A DNA stretch of 64,000 bases from Atrina japonica (lineage: Eukaryota > Mollusca > Bivalvia > Pterioida > Pinnidae). How positions within the stretch are numbered: the stretch's first letter is position 1; each line of letters opens with the position of its first letter. The notes under the pieces are model-generated. The model did no database searches. It saw only the letters and a program-made list of their open reading frames with translations, and had not been told where the DNA came from. The position numbers and the translations under genes were made by a program. The stretch spans positions 2,241,501 to 2,305,500 of the forward strand of contig BROG01000027.1 of the NCBI GenBank assembly GCA_030159075.1. Reading direction: 5' to 3'. Shown in pieces: positions 1-11,390 of this stretch.

Positions 1-1090
1 AATTTCCAATTTTTTTCAACATACTGTAAGTCAAACCAATTTAAACTAAACAAACCTTTACTGAACTCCAATAAGTATGTCATTTAAATATATGTGCAAA
101 GTTTTAGTGGGTATACAAAAATTCTATATTTAATCTGGTTGTCAATTAAAATTAATTGATTTGTAGAAAGAAGAAGAAAATCTTTCATAACACAGAATTC
201 ACTGAGTGTTTTTTATTTTGTCACACAAATAAACACATTTCAAATTATTTAATTCAAAAGTTAACCAAATGAAAAACAAACATTATAAATGTTTGCTATA
301 CAATACAAGTGAAAACATAATATCTACTGATTATATACATGCAGAAAAGTCCAGCACACCATTGTATAGTTGGTACATGTAATATTCTGTACCCATCAAC
401 CCTTGTGATCACATTTAGACTCACCCAAATCAACAAATAGCATGGTCTACTGCCATAATTCAGGAGTGAACAAGTTCATATTGTATGTAAAAGTATCATA
501 ATTTTACTAAATCATACACCCCTGAATTCTGACGATGGACTTTACCATTCTCAGAACAAAATATTACCTTATTCTAATCAAATAAAAATTAATAAATGAA
601 TCTTCTGAAAATCACAGGATACGCAGGATAAAGTGTAAGTGAAACTACATCATTGAAACTTGAGCTGCGCAACTCCAGACCTGATTGTAATATTCAAATA
701 TAAATATTTTATAAAATCACATCACACACGCACACCTTCTCTCTCTTAGAATGACTAACAAAAGTGATTATCAAAACACCAAATCAAGAGATGAAGTTGC
801 CCTACAAGTAATTTCAATTGTTTCTATACCAAGTCTGCTGTATTGTTTTCACTTGACTGAAGAGATAGTGTCTACTCAACCTAATTGAATTGATGTGGTG
901 ATTGACAGGCAACTAACTGTCAAATTGGGTTAACTGTACAGGTAGGAGGCGGTCCATAAAACTTCCCCTTTAAGCATTGTACAGAGAATATAGAATTATC
1001 TACTTCTGGTACTCATGTTCAGAAGTGTTTAAAATAATCAATATGTGGGATGGAGAATTCTCAATCAACCCTAAAGCCTAATTCTGGACT
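1..1090. other. AT-rich stretch with no recognised feature
   Basis: No coding exon, RNA gene or repeat could be recognised on either strand. Base composition is that of ordinary AT-rich intergenic or intronic sequence, with stop codons in all frames. Confidence 0.5.
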
Positions 1091-1380
1091 ACTGTATTTG
1101 ACCCATTTAAAAGTGCCCAGGGCACTGCAAAAATCAGGAAGAAGAGGTGAGCGTTTAATGGGACCAATTAGTATATAGTCCAATTGAGTAAAACAGTTCA
1201 TTTCTTTATAAGCACAGTTTTGAAGTTGTTGTAGTTATTACTGCTAACACCTATCAACAGAATTCTATTGCTGGGTGCTACAGATAAACTGTTACTTATG
1301 GATTCTCAACTGTATGTAAAAAAGGGGAGGGGCGCTTAAAGGGACATGGGCTTTTAGCCTCTTAATGGGTCGAATACGGC
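1091..1380. mobile_element. MITE-1, copy 1 (about 290 bp, TIRs)
   Basis: A short non-autonomous DNA element. The left end ACTGTATTTGACCCATTTAA is nearly the reverse complement of the right end TTAATGGGTCGAATACGG. The interior (cagggcactgcaaaaatcagg, then a stretch on tgttgtagttattactg, then cagataaactgttactta) recurs at 21217-21500 and 24377-24663. No ORF is present, so any transposase must come from elsewhere. No clear target duplication is visible, and the superfamily is not assigned. Confidence 0.75.
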
Positions 1381-2731
1381 AATAATATAAACCTGGGTGA
1401 CTGACATCTCTCCATCCCATACACAAAATTAGAGTGGTAGATTTTATTATTACTATTTTTATATTCTGTCAGAGAAAAACATCGGTTAAATGACCGACTT
1501 TTAAATTTAACTGTTAGAAATATTAAATATGACAGGTTTAAGGTGAAGCTACAATGTAGTATTCACATGCAATCCTATACCAAGATTCAAACCTATTTCC
1601 TTTCATTTCTTATCATCCCATGACCTGACTCAATAATCTATCTCTCTCAATGACAGTAATATTTGTAAATACAGTCTATTAAGACGTACAATCAAACATA
1701 TTACTGTCGTCAGATTTTAAAAATTAGGAGAAATTCTAAAACAGTTCGAAATAACTCTTCTGACAGCTCATCACCTATTCAAACATTTGAATATCAAATC
1801 AAAACTGTAATACAATCCAAGTACTTATCATTTGTCTACCTGATAAATAAAAATGTATTCAAAGCTCGTTCAGCGAGTACAGCAATTATCAAAATATGTA
1901 TTGTTCGTAATCCTTGAGTTTGTAAACGAGGAAACTCGACTTAATGTGACATGATAAAAGATCTTATACATGTAATTAAATGATTTGTAAAACCTCATTA
2001 CTCACTATTAGTATAACGATCCAGATCGGAGGCACATATTGTTCCAGAGACACTATAGAGTTCTTTACTTTACACCACTTCGAGATGAAAAGCTAAACGT
2101 ATGAAAGATGTGAGAATTAAAAGGTATGCTGACATTATTTGCTTTGCACCTATAACTGTTTTGTAATTATACATGCCATGTGAAGGTTACACTCTTGAAT
2201 GAGGTATACCCATTTCTGGTGGTATATTGTCAAATTGTAATCTATCGATTTAATCTAAATTGCACTTTAACACAAAACTAAAGTCACATGTACTCAGAGC
2301 TGTAATTTCTACATGTATCATCAAATAATAATAAAAAAAAAACAGGAAAAAAGATCAACTTATATGGATATCCAGATAATGAATTATTGCAATAATGATG
2401 CAAATCTATTCAGTTTAAACTTTTTGTGTCACAAAAATTATCAATATTGCATATAACTTGTATTGAATGAGATTAGTCTGTCACTAAAACCTAATTTATT
2501 ACACACTGACCCAGATTCCAAAGACACATATGATAGGCTAACAGCTGAAAGTAATTTTAGACAATAATCTTGACTCTTATCAATGAAAATACTATTCCAG
2601 CATGCAAATTATCACCTACATATATAATAAGTATCCGGATACAAAAATTGGCCATATAATAAGTACCCCCCCCATATGATAAGTATCCCCCACCCATGAA
2701 ATCAGTATTGAACAGACATAGATTGTTGAAA
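1381..2731. other. Non-coding stretch, nothing recognised
   Basis: No gene or clear repeat was seen. On the minus strand, a short open segment at about 2005-2065 is followed by a GTGAGT-like donor word, but there is no homology or partner exon to support an exon. A short run of C-rich repeated words (ataagtacccccc, ataagtatccccc) lies at 2650-2695. Confidence 0.4.
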
Positions 2732-2781
2732 TAAACAGGTAATCCTTATATACAGGTGGCCGCTATAGCAGGTTTTACTGT
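2732..2781 (-). mobile_element. MITE-2 terminal fragment
   Basis: These 50 bases read on the minus strand as ACAGTAAAACCTGCTATAGC followed by GGCCACCTGTATATAAGGAT. They match the left end of the full MITE-2 copy at 27070 with about one difference. Only one end is present, so this is a truncated copy. Confidence 0.75.
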
Positions 2782-2818
2782 ATGTTATATTAGTAATATA
2801 CATCATATTATTGACCAA

Positions 2819-2819
<1 letters not shown>

Positions 2820-2851
<32 letters not shown>

Positions 2852-2887
2852 CACCTATGTCTATCTTTGCAAAAAAGGGGGGGGGGC
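2820..2887. repeat. (TC)n(TA)n microsatellite and poly-G run
   Basis: A TC run grades into a TA run, followed after a short gap by A6G10. Simple sequence only. The small ORFs across it on both strands are chance readings. Confidence 0.9.
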
Positions 2888-3066
2888 CCTAAGTTCGTGA
2901 AAATTTCAGAATTTAAAGTAGAACTGATAGACACCAGTAAAGATTTATAATAATAACCCCTATTGATACTGATGGAGCAGCTTGCTTTATTGATGTGAAG
3001 TTCTATTGCTTTCCAGGGGTGAACAAAAAATGTTTTGAAAGATTTGTGTTCTCCTACATATTTAAC

Positions 3067-3298
3067 GAGCTGGCCTGGCTTAGTCCGTAGCACGCTCCAC
3101 TCTTGATCGTGAGTTTGAGTTCAGCTGACGGAAGGTTGATTTCCTGCCCTTCGAATGAGACAGTAAAAATGTAAGTCCCGTGTTGCAGTAGGTGTCTGCA
3201 TGTTAAAGAACCGTCACTGCTCAATTTGCTGAGCATTTGGTGACGTCTCTATATGAGTAAAAGATTCCTGAGTGGGATGTTAAACAACAACAAATGAA
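3067..3298 (+). mobile_element. SINE A, copy 1 (tRNA-derived, degraded)
   Basis: The tRNA-like head has an A-box-like word TGGCTTAGTCCGTAG and a B-box-like word GAGTTTGAGTTCAG. The conserved body (cgaatgagacagtaaaaatg, then tgcatgttaaagaaccgtca, then agtgggatgttaaacaacaa) is shared with minus-strand copies at 4767-5043 and 35954-36241. It is flanked by a 9-bp direct repeat ATATTTAAC (3058-3066 and 3299-3307), taken as the target-site duplication. This is the most diverged of the three copies. SINEs use RNA polymerase III and LINE machinery supplied in trans. Confidence 0.85.
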
Positions 3299-3584
3299 AT
3301 ATTTAACAACAGAATTTTTTACGTATACATCGTAGTTCAAATGAAAGTACAAAAAAAAGAAAAAACCATTTTCAAATCTTCCCATACATTGACCTTTATC
3401 TCCTTGATTTCAATTCAATTTGCCTTTTGCTCTGTTAGCTATTCTCATGAAAAGCACTGCAAATTGTCGACAACTTCCTCTTCTACCATATTCAGAAAAG
3501 TATTACTGACATTTAATTACACATGACACTGATACCTTTTCGCTGGCTACATGTATTTCACAAAATTTCCAGGCTACCAGCGAG

Positions 3585-3587
<3 letters not shown>

Positions 3588-3632
<45 letters not shown>

Positions 3633-3660
3633 AACAACAACAACAAAAAACACACATACC
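3588..3660. repeat. Poly-A / (AAC)n tract
   Basis: About 42 consecutive A's followed by (AAC)n. It may be the tail of a lost retroelement, but no body is recognisable upstream. Confidence 0.85.
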
Positions 3661-3991
3661 TGGTAAAAATGTTTAAGGTGATTTTTTACATGTACATGTA
3701 CCTATTCCCCTCCACCTTATTACTATATACATATAATATGTTCACTTTTCAAGTGTTTTACAACAAGTTTTCTGTTATATGGTGCTGGCTAGCTTATAAT
3801 GATGGAGGGGGGAACCCAGTTAAACTACAATGTACAGTGTACATGTACCCAGAAGAAACCACTGGCCTCCTGCAAGTACATGTACTTTAATAATCCAAAA
3901 TTATCAGAAAGCTTGATACAACAAATTTTCGCAATATTTGACGAAGGCACAGATGAATTTGATAATGTACATTTAAATTTATATAAGATGT

Positions 3992-4335
3992 ATACTGTAA
4001 ATTGGGATATTTTGGCGTTGCTAAAATTTGGAAACTTTGGTCATAAAAGGTTATTTTTTGGCCAGATAAATTTTGGTCATTGTCTAATCAGCCTTTAGCA
4101 ACTGTTTTCAATAATCCCCTTGCTTGATTCCCATATTTCTTTACCCTATATAGTGACCACCTGCTCCCTGTGACCAACGACCACTCAAATTAAGCTATGA
4201 AAGTTAATTTAGAAATAATTGCGGGTTAATGTCAGAAACAGATCAAGAATTTCTAGTCTATGCATGTGTACATATTTTGGACAGTTTAATTTTGGCCATT
4301 TAATAGGGTGGCCAAGATATCACAATTTATGGTAT
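3992..4335. mobile_element. MITE-3 (about 344 bp, 24-bp imperfect TIRs)
   Basis: The left terminus ATACTGTAAATTGGGATATT and the reverse complement of the right terminus, ATACCATAAATTGTGATATC, agree at most positions. The interior has 'tttggtcat'-type words near both ends. No ORF is present. The flanks are TA-rich, compatible with a TA target, but this is not proven. Confidence 0.65.
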
Positions 4336-4685
4336 TACCTCAGATATTTATAAGAATTTCAGGTTTGGAGTTGGGTAATGGATGATGCTGATATACATGT
4401 ATAAGAGGCTGGGAGCATTTCTAGTCAATGTCGAAGGCAACTAGCCTGAGGCAAGCCTCTTTATGTAGATTTAATAACTGACCTGATCAAAGTACAAGTA
4501 AATTATTTGAACAAAATGTACAACAAAGTCAAAAGTCAGTTTTCAATTTTGAATTTCCTGTAAATCTAACACTAACAGTAACACACCTATGACAGAATGC
4601 TGATGTCATGAAGGTCAGAAAGGGAGTGGCACCAGAGAAGAAAGCAGGTAGTTCACACTAACAGTCGCTGAAAAACTGTCAATCC

Positions 4686-5205
4686 TTCTCTTGTGGTAAG
4701 CATAGTTTTCTATATAACACAGGTACATATATCTCAAAAACAAAATGGTTTGCCTATTAACAGTATGTTTGTTTGTTTATTGTTGTTAAACGTCCCTCTC
4801 AAGAATATTTCACTCATATGGAGACGTCACCATATGCCAGTGAATGGCTTCAAATTTTGGCCTATGCTCGGCACTTACGGCCGTGAGGGTTCTTTAACAT
4901 GCCGACACCTACTGTGACACGGGACCTCCAGTTTTGACTGTCTCATCCGAAAGACAGGAAACCAACCTGTCGCTGGCGCGACTCGAACTCACGACCTCAC
5001 GATACAGAGTCGAGCGCGCTGCCGACTGAGCCAGGCCGGCTCACCTATTAACAGTATCAAAAGTTGTCATCACGTCCAAAAGTTTCAAGTCTTCTCTCAT
5101 GGTAAGCATAGTTTTCTATATTACATGGACATATACAGGTACATATATCTCATAAAACAGAATGGCTTGCCCACTAACACATGTAACAGTATGGGAAGTT
5201 GTCAT
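4686..5205. repeat. Diverged tandem duplication hosting a SINE
   Basis: The segment at 4686-4766 (tggtaagcatagttttctat, then acaggtacatatatctca, then aatggtttgcc) is repeated at about 5098-5200 with small changes. The duplication predates the SINE A insertion, because the SINE lies within one unit near its border. Confidence 0.65.
4767..5043 (-). mobile_element. SINE A, copy 2 (full length, 14-bp TSD)
   Basis: Read on the minus strand, the head is GAGCCGGCCTGGCTCAGTCG with A box TGGCTCAGTCGGCAG and B box GAGTTCGAGTC. A body of about 200 bp follows, ending in a TTTAACAACAA-like tail. The insertion is bounded by a perfect 14-bp direct repeat CCTATTAACAGTAT (4753-4766 and 5044-5057). The intact Pol III boxes and clean target duplication make it one of the younger copies here. 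The assignment as a tRNA-derived SINE is firm. The named family in public repeat libraries is not determined. Confidence 0.92.
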
Positions 5206-5265
5206 CATATACATTGTAAAAGTTTAAACAATATAAAAATGATTTGTGTATCAAAGGATCATAAA

Positions 5266-5380
5266 AACTTGTAGAATTTGACTTTCGTTCTCGGAGTTCG
5301 TCCCAGTAAACACAGAGCATATATACAAAAGATTACCTGCTTAAACTCGACAAGAGGTCGTCAAATCTTCTACAAGTCAT
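5266..5380. mobile_element. Possible small hairpin-type MITE
   Basis: ACTTGTAGAATTTGAC at the left and GTCAAATCTTCTACAAGT at the right form an imperfect inverted repeat of about 16 bp spanning about 110 bp. No second copy is seen in the window, so mobility is only inferred. Confidence 0.4.
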
Positions 5381-6529
5381 CTAGAGACAAAGTATATCCA
5401 CTCATGTCCATTTAGAAAAGCAGATCTACAATCAATGATTTTACCTGCAGTCATTCATTCAGATATTTGTAAAAGTCCTCACACAACCTTTTTTGGCTAG
5501 ACTGATAAAGGTATGGTGGAAGGAAAACTTTCACCTATATATAAAACATTTAACCTGCTCAATAACACCTAGTCCCTTTAATACTGAGCTGATAAATGGT
5601 ATGGCGCATTTAACTCGTTTGACTTGGAACTAAGCATGTGTTCAATTTAACATACCTTTTAAACATTAAGGAATTTAGACATCTTTCTATAATTTTACCT
5701 ATAACCAATAAATAATTTTATAATTCGATCAAACCAAACAGTTAATCGGTATGAAAAGGCATAGATGAAATTAGCTTAGAGCGAATTTGGAATTCTCACT
5801 TCAAGTGTTGAAATGGATTTTAAAATCTACCAGTGGGAGGCAATGGATTTGTGATTAATGTCACAAAGATAATTCAAAACTCTGATAAATAACAACTGTT
5901 TGTATTGATTTATTTTCATTAGCAAAACAAAATAACAAATATTGAATTCCATTGTTCACCTAATTCTACCTAGATTTAAAAGCACCACAGTCTTGATAAA
6001 CCCACGATGATTCTGTTTTAAATGTTGCGCTAGGTGCATTTAATTGTTCTGCGTATTAAGAGTGCAGGTAGCTTTCATATGAAGAGGAAAAGGAAAATGG
6101 AACTTTATAAGATATCTGATATAATCTTCTCTGTCATTGAAATTGATCGTCTAACAATTAACGGAATAACAATATGTGTGTACATGTACTGGCTAAAACT
6201 AAATCTACAATCAAATTTAAACAGGAACCAGTTATTCAAAGGATTTTAAGTCAACAATTCTCAAAGATTTGACATTTTCTGCCTCTGTGAATTGAAAAGA
6301 ATTTCATAAGTAAATTCCATCTGTAATAATCATATGGAATTCCAATAAGTACAATGTTAATACATGTATCTCATTACTTTGAGTTTCCACGGCATATCAC
6401 AAATATATAATTTACAATAAATTATTATCAATTTTGATGGAAACTTGAAATTCAACTATTTGTGTACACCTAAGAAACTCTTTCAAATTCAATGTGCCAT
6501 GTAACTGGGGTATCAGTACCTTATGAATA
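5381..6529. other. Non-coding stretch, nothing recognised
   Basis: AT-rich sequence with no convincing exon or repeat. The 71-codon reading at 6034-6249 has no recognisable motif and looks like chance. Confidence 0.45.
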
Positions 6530-7112
6530 CATGTTGTTTGTTGTTTTACATTCCATCCCGTCAATTGAGATGTCACCAGCTTTAGGTGAAGTACCACAAA
6601 TTTTGGCCTGTTCTATGGACTGACGCCAATACATTTAGAGTTTTTTTTACGTATCATGACTACTGTTAAACTGGTCCTACATGTGTAGGGTATAAGTCTG
6701 TTCCAAAAGACCACTGACTTTCACTTCAAATGCCGAGCATTTGGTGAACAGTCACTTCCATTTTTAGAACGTCTTTAGTTTGACCTGGTACTGGGAATCT
6801 AACTTGTTACATTCCACCTTCCAGGGGGGCCTCCGTGGCCGAGTGGTTAGAGCATTGCGCTTTAAATCACACGACCTCTCACATCTGGTTCGAATCCCGC
6901 TAGGGTCATTTCGAATTAAGTTGGAAAGTTTGCCAGTTTTCTTGCGGAAGGTCGGTGGTCTTCACCCAGGTAACCGGGGTTTCTCCTCCACCAATAAAAA
7001 CTGGACGCCATCATATGACTGAAAAATTGTTGAGTGTGGCGTAAAACAAAAAATCAAATCAAAAATCCACCTTCCAGTCGAAAGCTCTACCACTAGACCA
7101 CCACATGTGGTA
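6530..7112 (-). mobile_element. SINE C, copy 1 (old tRNA-derived element, split by SINE B)
   Basis: On the minus strand the head GGTCTAGTGGTAGAGC (A box) at about 7102-7085 is followed by a B-box-like AGTTAGATTCCCAGTACC at about 6800. The body ends in 'acttcacctaaagctggtgacatctc' words near 6580. It is interrupted at 6825-7065 by SINE B. Related copies lie at 15093-15392 and 22620-22795, all on the same strand. A fragment with tcatcagctttaggtgaaac lies near 26174. The degraded boxes suggest an old insertion. Confidence 0.7.
6825..7065 (+). mobile_element. SINE B, copy 1 (full length, 12-bp TSD)
   Basis: The head GGCCTCCGTGGCCGAGTGGT has the A box TGGCCGAGTGGTTAGAGC and B box GGTTCGAATCC, as in a class II (Leu/Ser-like) tRNA. 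The body (gtttgccagttttcttgcgg, then aggtaaccggggtttctcc, then accaataaaaactgg) ends in gaaaaattgttgagtgtggc plus an A-rich tail. Direct repeats TCCACCTTCCAG (6813-6824 and 7066-7077) mark the insertion into SINE C. A 5'-degraded copy lies at 37745-37965. Confidence 0.92.
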
Positions 7113-7930
7113 TGAATCCAGGTTAAGTGCTACATGTATTGTCATCTGACCTTATTAGGCCAATTTCTCTGTAGAACACATGTATGTAAAATATAACCCA
7201 GCTCTCACAATGGATATTGATCTTACTTCTATTATTTTTATGTACATTACTGAAAACAGAAATCTAATTTGAACACACCCGTTTAGAATCAGCTGAGTGC
7301 TCAAATCATTCTTTCAATTATGGTACTTCTATTATTTTTTCTATTGTTACAGGAAGTGTTTGGGTTTAAGTGTATGTCTGACTTTGTATATGTCACTTTG
7401 CGGATATTTACATAAATACATCTAGTCGGGGACAAGTTATATTATAACACTCATATTAATCAACATGTTCACAATACTTCTATTATAGGTATTCATAAGA
7501 ATCAAATTGTATGCCTGGTACTAGCTTGGGTTTATATTTATTTTCAGTGATAATCATTCCTCAATCAATAATACACTTTCTCAAAATCTCTTTAAAGCAC
7601 AACTTCCAATTCCATTAAACTAGTTCCTTTCACATTTAGTCAGATGTGAAAGGTCGCAACCTTCCTTTGTAAAAGCTAGAAGCTATTCCAAAAAGAAAAC
7701 TCCATTTGCAGTGTCTATGTAGAGAAGAAAACTCTCAATAAAATGCAATATTGCTGGAAGGAGATGTTGTTATATATAAGTTGATAACCAATATAATGTA
7801 TTTAAAAGATATATACATTTATCACCAAACAGTAGGAGAAGGATCCTAAGTTATAAGTAGGGGAGAGATAGAATATAATATACATTGTACAAATCTGTAT
7901 GAAAAAAACTACAACCAAAAAACTAAATCA
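7113..7930. other. Non-coding stretch left of the minisatellite
   Basis: AT-rich with no recognised gene or repeat. The words 'cttctattattttt' recur at about 7226 and 7325, but no larger unit could be traced. Confidence 0.45.
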
Positions 7931-7934
7931 TAAA

Positions 7935-10900
7935 AACACAAAGGGCACCTTTCTAAAAATGACATCAAAACACAAAGGGCACCTTTCTACAAATGACAAC
8001 TAAATACAAAGGGCATATGTCAATAAGATGATAACACTGAATACAAAGGGTACCTGTCCACAAATGACAACTAAATACAAACTAACAAAGGGCACATGTC
8101 TACAAATGACAACTTAATACAAAGGGCATATGTCAAAAAGATGAAAACTAAATACAAAGGGTACCTGTCTACAAATGACAACTAAAGACAAAGGATAACT
8201 GTCTACAAATTACAACTAAATACAAAGGATAACAGTCTACAAATGACGACTAAAAACAAAGGATAACTGTCTACAAATGACAACTAAATACAAAGGATAA
8301 CTGTCTACAAATGAAAACTAAATACACGGGCACCTGTCTACAGATGACAACTGAATACAAAGGACATATATCAACAAATGACAACTAAATACACGGGCAC
8401 CTGTCTACAGATGACAACTGAATACAAAGGACATATATATCTACAAATAACAACAAAATACAAAGGACATCTGTCTAGAAATGACAGCTAAATACAAAGG
8501 ACACCTGTCTACAGATGACAACTAAATACAAATGACACTTGTCAACATATGACAACTAAATAAAAAGGGAACCTGTCTACTAATGACAACTAAATACAAA
8601 GGATACTTGTCTACAGATGATAACTAAATACAAAGGGAACCTGTTTAAAAAATGACAACTAAATACAAAGGGAACCTGTCTACTAATGACAACTAAATAC
8701 AAAGGGAACCTGTCTACTAATGACAAGTAAATACAAAGGGCACCTGTTTACAAATGACAACTAAATACAAAGGACACTTGTCTACATATGACAACTAAAT
8801 ACAAAGGGAACCTAATGACAACTAAATACAAAGGACACTTGTCTACAGATGATAACTAAATACAAAGGGAACCTGTCTACTAATGACAACTAAATACAAA
8901 GGGAACCTGTCTACTAATGACAACTAAATACAAAGGGAACCTGTCTAGAAATGACAGCTAAATACAAAGGACACCTGTCTACAGATGACAACTAAATACA
9001 AATGACACTTGTCAACATATGACAACTAAATAAAAAGGGAACCTGTCTACTAATGACAACTAAATACAAAGGATACTTGTCTACAGATGATAACTAAATA
9101 CAAAGGGAACCTGTCTACTAATGACAACTAAATACAAAGGGAACCTGTCTACTAATGACAACTAAATACAAAGGGAACCTGTCTACTAATGACAACTAAA
9201 TACAAAGGACACTTGTCTACAGATGATAACTAAATACAAAGGGAACCTGTCTACTAATGACAACTAAATACAAAGGGAACCTGTCTACTAATGACAACTA
9301 AATACAAAGGGAACCTGTCTACTAATGACAAGTAAATACAAAGGGCACCTGTTTACAAATGACAAAGGGAATACAAAGGACACTTGTCTACATATGACAA
9401 CTAAATACAAAGGGAACCTGTCTACTAATGACAACTAAATACAAAGGACACTTGTCTACAGATGATAACTAAATACAAAGGGAACCTGTCTACTAATGAC
9501 AACTAAATACAAAGGGAACCTGTCTACTAATGACAACTAAATACAAAGGGAACCTGTCTACTAATGACAACTAAATACAAAGGGCACCTGTTTACAAATG
9601 ACAACTAAATACAAAGGACACTTGTCTACATATGACAACTAAATACAAAGGGAACCTGTCTACTAATGACAACTAAATACAAAGGGAACCTGTCTACTAA
9701 TGACAACTAAATACAAAGGGCACCTGTTTACAAATGACAACTAAATACAAAGGACACTTGTCTACATATGACAACTAAATACAAAGGGAACCTGTCTACT
9801 AATGACAACTAAATACAAAGGGAACCTGTTTACAAATGACAACTAAATACAAAGGACACCTGTCTACAGATGACAAGTAAATACAAATGACACTTGTCTA
9901 CATATGACAACTAAATACAAAGGGAACCTGTCTACTAATGACAACTAAATACAAAGGGAACCTGTTTACAAATGACAACTAAATACAAAGGACACTTGTC
10001 TACAAATGATCACTAAATACAAAGAGCACATGTCTACAAATGTCACCTGTCTACAGATGGAAACTAAACAAAAAGGGCACCTGTTTATAGAGAAGATCTA
10101 AATATAAAAGGACACCAGTCTATAGACAACAACTAAATACAAAGGACACATGTTTATAGTTGAAAACAAAATGATAGGGACAGCTGTCTATAGAAGACAA
10201 CTAAATACATAGGACACCTGTCTATAGACAACAACTAAATACAAATGACACCTGTCGCCACATGAAAACCAAATACAAATGTACAAGTACAATGAGCACC
10301 TGTCTATAGTAGAAAACTAAATAAAAAGGGCACCTGTTTATAAACAACTAAATACAAAGGGCACCTGTTGATAGATGACAACTAAATACAAAGGCCACCT
10401 GCTACTGACGACAACTAAATACAAAGGGCACATGTCTATTGATGACGACTAAATATAAAGGGCATGTCTATAGATGACAACTAATTACGATAGGCATTTG
10501 CTACAGATGACATCTAAATACGTTTACAAAGGGCACCTGTCTTTATATGTAGATGACAACTAAACACAAAGGACACCTGTCTATAGATGAAAACTAAACA
10601 CAAGGGATACCTGCCTATAGATGAAAACTAAATACAAGGGATACCTGCCTATAGATGAAAACTAAATACAAGGGATACCTGCCTATAGATGAAGACTAAA
10701 TACAAGGGATACCTGCCTATAGATGAAAACTAAATACAAGGGATACCTGCCTATAGATGAAAACTAAATACAAGGGATACCTGCCTATAGATGAAAACTA
10801 AATACAAGGGATACCTGCCTATAGATGAAAACTAAATACAAGGGATACCTGCCTATAGATGAAGACTAAATACAAGGGATACCTGCCTATAGATGAAAAC

Positions 10901-11390
10901 TAAATACAAGGGAATACCTGCCTATAGATGAAAACTAAATACACAAGGGATACATGCCTATAGATGAAAACTAAATACAAAGGGATACCTGCCTATAGAT
11001 GAAAACTAAATACAAGGGATACCTGCCTATAGATGAAGACTGAATACAAGGGATACCTGCCTATAGATGAAAACTAAATACAAGGGATACCTGCCTATAG
11101 ATGAAAACTAAATACAAGGGATACCTGCCTATTTGAAGACTGAATACAAGGGATACCTGCCTATAGATGTAAATACAAGGGATACCCTGCCTATAGATGA
11201 AAAACTAAATACAAGGCACCTGCCTATAGATGAAAACTAAATACAAGGGATACCTGCCTATAGATGAAAACTAAATACAAGGGATACCTGCCTATAGATG
11301 AAGACTAAATACAAGGGATACCTGCCTATAGATGAAGACTGAATACAAGGGATACCTGCCTATAGATGAAGACTGAATAAAAAATACAAA
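7935..11390. repeat. 34-bp minisatellite array, about 100 copies
   Basis: Head-to-tail units of about 34 bp. Units in 7935-10060 are close to GACAACTAAATACAAAGGGA plus ACCTGTCTACTAAT. Units in 10560-11380 are close to ATGAAAACTAAATACAAGGG plus ATACCTGCCTATAG. A more mixed transition lies between them. Within the first block are higher-order repeats: about 150 bp starting near 8471 recurs identically 470 bp later, near 8941. Stops occur in every unit, so it is not coding. Unit words (aaagggcacctg, ctataaa) resemble the interior of MITE-2, a possible source. Confidence 0.95.

Noticed and set aside
2005..2065. Possible minus-strand exon ending in a GTGAGT-like donor
   Set aside because: No homology, no acceptor with support and no partner exon.
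3067..5043. tRNA genes
   Set aside because: The A and B boxes belong to SINE heads. The acceptor stem and cloverleaf are not complete and a conserved SINE body follows.
7935..11390. Possible CRISPR-like array
   Set aside because: Units are directly adjacent with no unique spacers, the period is 34 bp throughout, and the context is a metazoan genome.
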